Assembly: GCA_934654475.1 (NCBI GenBank)
Contig: CAKUFZ010000032.1
Coordinates: 1 to 16,570 of the forward strand
Length of the DNA stretch: 16,570 nt
Source: an uncultured Coriobacteriales bacterium
GTDB lineage: Bacteria > Actinomycetota > Coriobacteriia > Coriobacteriales > UMGS124
Direction: 5' to 3'
The notes under the pieces were generated by a model. That model made no database searches. It saw only the letters and a list, made by a program, of their open reading frames with translations, and had not been told where the DNA came from. The first letter of the stretch is position 1; each line of letters begins with the position of its first letter. Below are positions 12,923-16,570 of this stretch, piece by piece. A program made the translations under genes and the position numbers.

Positions 12923-14860
12923 ATGTCCAAGGCATGCACGCGTAGGGATCTGCTCAAGGGCGCCGCTGCTGGCGCCGCCGCGACGAGCTTCGCCGCCATC
13001 GCTCCTCTGGCTCTGGCCGAGGGCGAGGACGCTCAGTTCGACCGCGAGGTAGACCTCCTCGTCGTGGGTTATGGTCTTGCTGGCGAGGCTGCTGCCCTCG
13101 AGGCCAACGACATCGATCCCGATGCCAACGTTCTTATCATTGAGAAGCTCGACGAGGGCCAGGCTGGCGGTAACTCCATCGCTTCCGGCCAGACCGTCAT
13201 CGTTCCTTCGGTCGATGATCTCGACACCTTCAAGACCTACGTCGCTTCTTGCTTCAAGCCCAACCCCATCCCCGAGGATTACCTCGACTGGATGTGCAAG
13301 GAGTTCGCTGATCAGCCCGAGTGGATTCAGGGCACCGTTTCGCCCGTGGGCTATGAGCTCGGCTACGTCTCCGGTGGCCCCATCACCTGGGGCAAGCTCG
13401 TCACCGAGTTCCCGGACCTCGACGGCTCCAGCTTCGTGGGCTGCTCCGGCCACGTCCGTGACGCTTCCGCTGGCGCTCCCTTCGAGTACGGCGGCGTGTG
13501 GCGCGGCTTCTCTCGTGCCGTTGAGTCCCGCGAGAACATCACGGTCGAGTGGGAGTGCCCGCTGACCCAGCTCATCGTCGACGCTGAGGGCAAGATCGTC
13601 GGCGGCGTTGTGAACAACAAGGGCACCGAGGAGCGCATCGGCGCTTCCAAGGGCGTTGTGCTTGCCTGCGGCGGCTATGAGAACAACCTCCAGATGCAGC
13701 GCGACTTCCACGGTATGGACATGGTCTACACCGGCGGCACCCCTGGCAACACCGGCGACGCCATCCAGATGCTCATGGGCCTCGGCGCTGAGATTTGGCA
13801 CATGCGCAACCAGACTCAGTCCGGTGGCCTGTGGCTCGGCATCAAGGTGCCGGATTACGAGAGCACCTTCATGCGCGCCTTCTCCATGCCCGCCGGCTCC
13901 TGGATTGAGGTTGACGCTGAGGACAAGCGTTTCTACAACGAGTCCGCTGCTTACCACCGTCAGCACATGAAGTACAAGCAGTACGGCCACTACGTGGATG
14001 TTCCTCATGACCGCGCCCTGCCCGTCAGCCTGATCTTCGACGACAAGACCTGCCAGGCCGGCGCCATCGTCACCAAGTGGCTCTCTTGGCCCATCACCAC
14101 GCTCGGCTACACCTGGTCTGACGACAACTCCGTCGAGATTGAGAAGGGCTGGATCACCAAGGCCGACTCCATCGCTGAGCTCGCCGAGCTCATCGGCCGC
14201 GACGCCGACGCTCTCCAGGCCACCATCGACGCCTACAACGCTGGCATCGAGGCTGGTTCCGACGAGTTCGGCCGCGATCCCGAGACCATGGCCCCCATCG
14301 ACACGCCTCCGTTCTACGCCGTGGGCATCACCCCCACGCTCGTTGCCACGACCGGTGGCGCTAAGCGCGACACCCAGTCCCGCGTTCTGAAGTGGGACGG
14401 CACGCCCATCGAGGGTCTGTACGAGGCTGGCGAGCTCGGCTCCTACGTCGCCAACCTGTACCAGAACGGCATGTTCCTCGCTGAGTGCATCGCTTCGGGC
14501 CGCGCTGCTGCCGACACCGCCTTTGGTGGCCGCTCCACCGTCGCCGAGGAACTCCCCCAGCAGGACCTCGCTGCCCTCATCGACATCACGAAGAAGGCCG
14601 ATGGCACTTACGAGCAGGTCATCAACGGCAACGAGGGCAAGTTCACCATTCAGGTCACCGTTGCTGGCGGCGCCATCACCGACATCCAGGTTGTCCAGGG
14701 TCGCGACAACATGTTCATGAACGACGATCAGCTCCAGGAGTACGTCGACGCTGTCATCGACGGCCAGACCGTCAAGGTTGACTCTGTCGCCGGCGCTACG
14801 CTGACCGTCAACAAGCTGAACCAGGGCATGCAGGACCTCTTCGCTGACACCGTGAAGTAA
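12923..14860 (+). CDS. Tat-exported FAD reductase with C-terminal FMN_bind domain
   Basis: This 645-aa flavoprotein probably receives electrons on a covalent FMN and passes them to FAD to reduce an extracytoplasmic acceptor. The ATG at 12923 has a perfect AGGAGG 6 nt upstream and gives the Tat signal CTRRDLLKG (Arg7-Arg8), cut near ALA (about 32). FAD binding uses VDLLVVGYGLAG (43-54). The late GELGSYVANLYQNG block replaces the fumarate-reductase arginine (usually within NRLGG), and the usual catalytic-site histidine segment reads VATTGGAK, so the substrate is not fumarate by these criteria. FMN_bind (about 560-645) ends in DSVAGATLT (620-628); Thr628 would be the FMN site added by ApbE, though the usual Ser/Thr at 623 is Ala. 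Codon use is strongly biased, suggesting high expression. Downstream is the VOC gene beyond a structured spacer. Confidence 0.93.
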   Translation: MSKACTRRDLLKGAAAGAAATSFAAIAPLALAEGEDAQFDREVDLLVVGYGLAGEAAALEANDIDPDANVLIIEKLDEGQAGGNSIASGQTVIVPSVDDLDTFKTYVASCFKPNPIPEDYLDWMCKEFADQPEWIQGTVSPVGYELGYVSGGPITWGKLVTEFPDLDGSSFVGCSGHVRDASAGAPFEYGGVWRGFSRAVESRENITVEWECPLTQLIVDAEGKIVGGVVNNKGTEERIGASKGVVLACGGYENNLQMQRDFHGMDMVYTGGTPGNTGDAIQMLMGLGAEIWHMRNQTQSGGLWLGIKVPDYESTFMRAFSMPAGSWIEVDAEDKRFYNESAAYHRQHMKYKQYGHYVDVPHDRALPVSLIFDDKTCQAGAIVTKWLSWPITTLGYTWSDDNSVEIEKGWITKADSIAELAELIGRDADALQATIDAYNAGIEAGSDEFGRDPETMAPIDTPPFYAVGITPTLVATTGGAKRDTQSRVLKWDGTPIEGLYEAGELGSYVANLYQNGMFLAECIASGRAAADTAFGGRSTVAEELPQQDLAALIDITKKADGTYEQVINGNEGKFTIQVTVAGGAITDIQVVQGRDNMFMNDDQLQEYVDAVIDGQTVKVDSVAGATLTVNKLNQGMQDLFADTVK

Positions 14861-14870
14861 GAAAGTTTGT

Positions 14871-15062
14871 AGCGGAACCTCGTCCGCTGCGTTCTCCACG
14901 GGACTCGTCGCAAGGCCAGCTCCGTGCGCAGGACCTAGAGTACTCCAGTAGGCCAAAGGCCCGCACCGCGCACGTCGGCCCTGCGCGCCTTGCGGACGAG
15001 AACCCGCATTTGAGTGGGAAGCGGAACTGTATAGATCCGCTTAGGTACGACGCCTAAATCAA
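14871..15062 (+). promoter_or_regulatory. Structured intergenic RNA, possible attenuator/riboswitch-like leader
   Basis: Several pairings can form. P1, CTCGTCCGC (14879-14887) with GCGGACGAG (14992-15000), is 9 perfect bp enclosing about 100 nt. Inside it, GTGCGCAGG (14924-14932) pairs with CCTGCGCGC (14980-14988), 9 bp with one G-T. A local hairpin AGCGGA (14871-14876) / TCCGCT (14883-14888) uses the same bases as P1 and excludes it. A second hairpin, AAGCGGA (15019-15025) / TCCGCTT (15036-15042), precedes TTAGG (15041-15045) / CCTAA (15053-15057), which shares two bases with it. A terminator follows at once. I recognise no known riboswitch class; it could also be an mRNA-processing or stabilising spacer. 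TATAGA at 15030-15035 resembles a -10 but lacks a -35 at proper spacing. Confidence 0.45.
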
Positions 15063-15064
15063 CT

Positions 15065-15099
15065 GGCCGGGTGTTTCACTCGAAATGCCCGGCCTTTTT
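15065..15099 (+). terminator. Strong intrinsic terminator just before the VOC gene
   Basis: A fully paired 13-bp stem (two wobbles), GGCCGGGTGTTTC (15065-15077) with GAAATGCCCGGCC (15082-15094), has an ACTC loop and is followed by TTTTT. It ends 13 nt before the VOC start codon, and the ribosome site (15102-15107) begins 2 nt after its T-run. Any transcript of the VOC gene started upstream must read through it. Confidence 0.85.
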
Positions 15100-15112
15100 C
15101 TAGGGAGCCATC

Positions 15113-16153
15113 ATGGCTGAGCATATTTCTCGTCGTTCGTTCGTTACCGGTGCCGCCGTGGCCGCCACTGCAGCTGCTGCCGCTAGCATCACCACCACCC
15201 CTGCTCGCGCTGAGCAGGCCGCTGAAGAGCCCAAGCCCGATTCCGGTGTCATGCGTATTTGCATCTCCTGCAACGACCTGGACAAGAGCATCAACTTCTT
15301 CACCGGCATGTTCGAGTACACGCTGGTGGGCACCGGTATCCTCCTGCCTGAGGAAGTCAAGGCCCTGTACGGCCTCGAGGGCGGCGCGCGTTATGCAATG
15401 GTCAAGAACGAGTACCAGTCCACAGTGCTTCAGTTCATCGAGTTTGACGCCCGCACGGGTGCTTGCATCCGTACCGCCGATCGCAACGGCTACGACCCCG
15501 GTTACTTCGATGTTGCCATGCGTTGCGACAACAACAAGGCTGTCCATAAGCACCTCACCAAGCTGGGCTATTCCTACTACTGCGAGCCCTATGAGTACTC
15601 CACCGACTGGAGTGACTCCACGGTCTCCGAGGCAGTGCTCTGCGGCGTGGACGGTATCCCCACGACCATGATCGAGTCTGTTTCCGAGCCTCGCCCCGAG
15701 TTTGACGGCCTGTTCAAGAACATGACCGACATCGCCCTCGTTGTCAGCGACATGGACGTTGCCGACAAGTTCTGGACCGAGGTCATCGGCATGCCGAAGG
15801 TCTATGACGAGGAGCTGACCGACGGTCTGGTTGACCCGATTCTGGGCCTGCCTGAGGGTACGCACTCTCGTATGGTGTACTACTCCGGCTCCAACACCCC
15901 CGTTGTCGAGGCTTTGAGCTTCTCCATCGAGGGCAACCCGATGTCCGACGTCGCCAAGCCTGAGAACGCCGGCATCTTCGCCATGTCCTACATCGTCGAT
16001 GACGTTGAGGCGGTTGCCAAGAGGGCTGCCGATGCCGGCTTCAACGTGCACGGCGACCCGGTCGAGACCGTCATCGCTGTCTTCGGCCATGTACGTTCTG
16101 TGATGATCGACGGCCCCGACGGCATGCTCGCCGAGGTTTTCCAGAAGCTCTAA
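15113..16153 (+). CDS. Tat-exported protein with two VOC (glyoxalase/dioxygenase-fold) domains
   Basis: This 346-aa protein has the ATG at 15113 with AGGGAG (15102-15107) 5 nt upstream. The N-terminus is a Tat signal (ISRRSFVTG, Arg7-Arg8) cut near ARA (about 33). Two vicinal-oxygen-chelate modules follow: about 46-190 (RICISCNDLDKSINFFTGMF at its start, TTMIESV at its end) and about 200-346 (TDIALVVSDMDVADKFWTEV at its start, GPDGMLAEVFQ at its end). VOC enzymes usually bind a metal through His/Glu at set strands; glutamates are present (IEF, IES, VEA, AEV), but the histidines expected in strands 1 and 5 are not seen. Metal use is therefore uncertain and it may bind a ligand instead. Tat export suits a protein that folds or loads a cofactor in the cytoplasm. 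Its partnership with the upstream reductase is inferred from order and matching codon bias. Confidence 0.92.
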   Translation: MAEHISRRSFVTGAAVAATAAAAASITTTPARAEQAAEEPKPDSGVMRICISCNDLDKSINFFTGMFEYTLVGTGILLPEEVKALYGLEGGARYAMVKNEYQSTVLQFIEFDARTGACIRTADRNGYDPGYFDVAMRCDNNKAVHKHLTKLGYSYYCEPYEYSTDWSDSTVSEAVLCGVDGIPTTMIESVSEPRPEFDGLFKNMTDIALVVSDMDVADKFWTEVIGMPKVYDEELTDGLVDPILGLPEGTHSRMVYYSGSNTPVVEALSFSIEGNPMSDVAKPENAGIFAMSYIVDDVEAVAKRAADAGFNVHGDPVETVIAVFGHVRSVMIDGPDGMLAEVFQKL

Positions 16154-16212
16154 GCTCTTTTCGCTTCATTTGAGTTTTTGAGTGGACTCGCGTGTGAGTC
16201 TACCCTCCCAAG

Positions 16213-16257
16213 AACCTCCCCCGCTGATGGGCAATGCCCCGGCGGGGGAGGTTTTTT
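16213..16257 (+). terminator. Intrinsic terminator after the VOC gene
   Basis: AACCTCCCCCGC (16213-16224) pairs over 12 bp with GCGGGGGAGGTT (16242-16253), with a small GGGC-AAT-GCCC stem inside the loop, followed by a run of T to 16257. It ends the reductase-VOC transcription unit. Confidence 0.9.
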
Positions 16258-16288
16258 GGTGGATGTGCACCCTGCAAAGGGCAGGGGT

Positions 16289-16317
16289 TTGACAGGATGC
16301 GCCCTGCGCGCTTTAAG
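16289..16317 (+). promoter_or_regulatory. Promoter candidate for a gene at the right edge
   Basis: A consensus TTGACA (16289-16294), 17 bp, then TTTAAG (16312-16317). No gene follows within 200 nt, so this would give a long leader, or serve a non-coding RNA. Confidence 0.4.
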
Positions 16318-16365
16318 CGTTGTGGGCGCATCGCCAAATTGGGCTAAATTGCTTCTGATGACCGC

Positions 16366-16410
16366 TTCAACGAGGGACTTGTTAGGGGTATACTTACATT
16401 CTGTCGACAG
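16366..16410 (+). promoter_or_regulatory. Second promoter candidate with palindrome at the start site
   Basis: TTCAAC (16366-16371), 17 bp, TATACT (16389-16394). The predicted start near 16401 coincides with a perfect 10-bp palindrome, CTGTCGACAG (16401-16410), which could be an operator. Confidence 0.35.
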
Positions 16411-16450
16411 GGTCGCGCTGCGGCCACTGGGGACTGTCGGCATGTGAGGA

Positions 16451-16493
16451 GGGTGCCAGGGCAAGGCCGAATGCGGTCTGGCCGCGGGCGCCC
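16451..16493 (+). promoter_or_regulatory. Leader hairpin near the right edge
   Basis: GGGTGCC (16451-16457) pairs with GGCGCCC (16487-16493), one wobble, enclosing GCCA/TGGC and GGCC/GGTC pairs. A purine-rich GAGGAGGG sits at its 5' edge but the only in-frame start after it ends at TGA within 50 nt. It may be a leader element of the next gene. Confidence 0.3.
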
Positions 16494-16554
16494 TTGATAT
16501 TTCATGCCAGGTTTTCCGGTGCATGTCTTTGTTGCCGTCGTCGTTGGGGGTCGT

Positions 16555-16570
16555 ATGGTTGCCAAGACCG
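16555..16570 (+). CDS. Possible start of a gene continuing past the window
   Basis: ATG at 16555 follows GGGGG (16546-16550) by 4 nt and reads MVAKT to the edge; an upstream in-frame ATG at 16504 is also open. Five residues cannot identify the product. Position after two promoter candidates supports a gene beginning here. Confidence 0.2.

Noticed and set aside
12842..14956. 704-codon minus-strand frame opposite the FAD-FMN reductase
   Set aside because: Val/Asp/Gly-rich shadow without motifs; the opposite strand has Tat, FAD and FMN_bind signatures.
1..16570. CRISPR array, insertion sequence or prophage
   Set aside because: No regularly spaced identical repeats, transposase, integrase or phage structural gene was found in either strand.

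Overview
The window looks like a moderately high-GC anaerobic actinobacterium of class Coriobacteriia, most likely family Eggerthellaceae. Evidence: Tat-exported FAD reductases of the fumarate-reductase-like type, a membrane-bound LuxR regulator next to them, a two-iron-centre desulfoferrodoxin, and overall base composition. The family is an inference; no ribosomal sequence beyond a short 3' tail is present to confirm it.

Layout. 1-300: probable 3' tail of a 23S rRNA, then tRNA-Tyr(GTA) with its own terminator; no 5S rRNA is visible between them. 407-2035: an orphan ParA-like ATPase whose P-loop lacks the ParA signature lysine, then a small alarmone (ppGpp) synthetase. 2011-2406: about 4.8 degenerate copies of a ~80-bp tandem repeat that starts inside the 3' end of the synthetase gene. 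2558-6865: two exported proteins in a likely operon, a Tat-signal DUF3160 protein and a CapA-like (PGA_cap) metallophosphoesterase-fold protein with a long Gly/Ser linker and two DxDxDG calcium-loop motifs. 6996-8462: dapA (lysine/peptidoglycan precursor synthesis) and a desulfoferrodoxin superoxide reductase. 8463-9180: convergent intergenic region with three copies of a 13-bp motif, a long hairpin, a small XRE regulator with a palindrome at its 5' side, a 39-bp tandem repeat and a minus-strand terminator.

9221-16153 is the accessory core: a cysteine-rich Tat-exported FAD reductase (minus strand), a divergent 12-TM LuxR regulator, a second Tat-exported reductase with FAD and C-terminal FMN_bind domains, and a Tat-exported protein with two VOC (glyoxalase/dioxygenase-fold) domains. 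The last two genes are separated by about 250 nt that can fold into competing structures and ends in a strong intrinsic terminator 13 nt before the VOC start codon, so VOC expression may depend on read-through. My inference is that the LuxR protein controls one or both reductases, which would use small organic acceptors outside the membrane; the substrates cannot be read from the sequence. 16154-16570 holds a strong terminator and promoter-like sites for a gene that begins at or beyond the right edge.

The best candidate for something undescribed is the reductase / structured leader / exported VOC unit at 12542-16153. Next are the gene-tail-derived repeat after the alarmone synthetase and the 13-bp motif cluster at 8490-8574.
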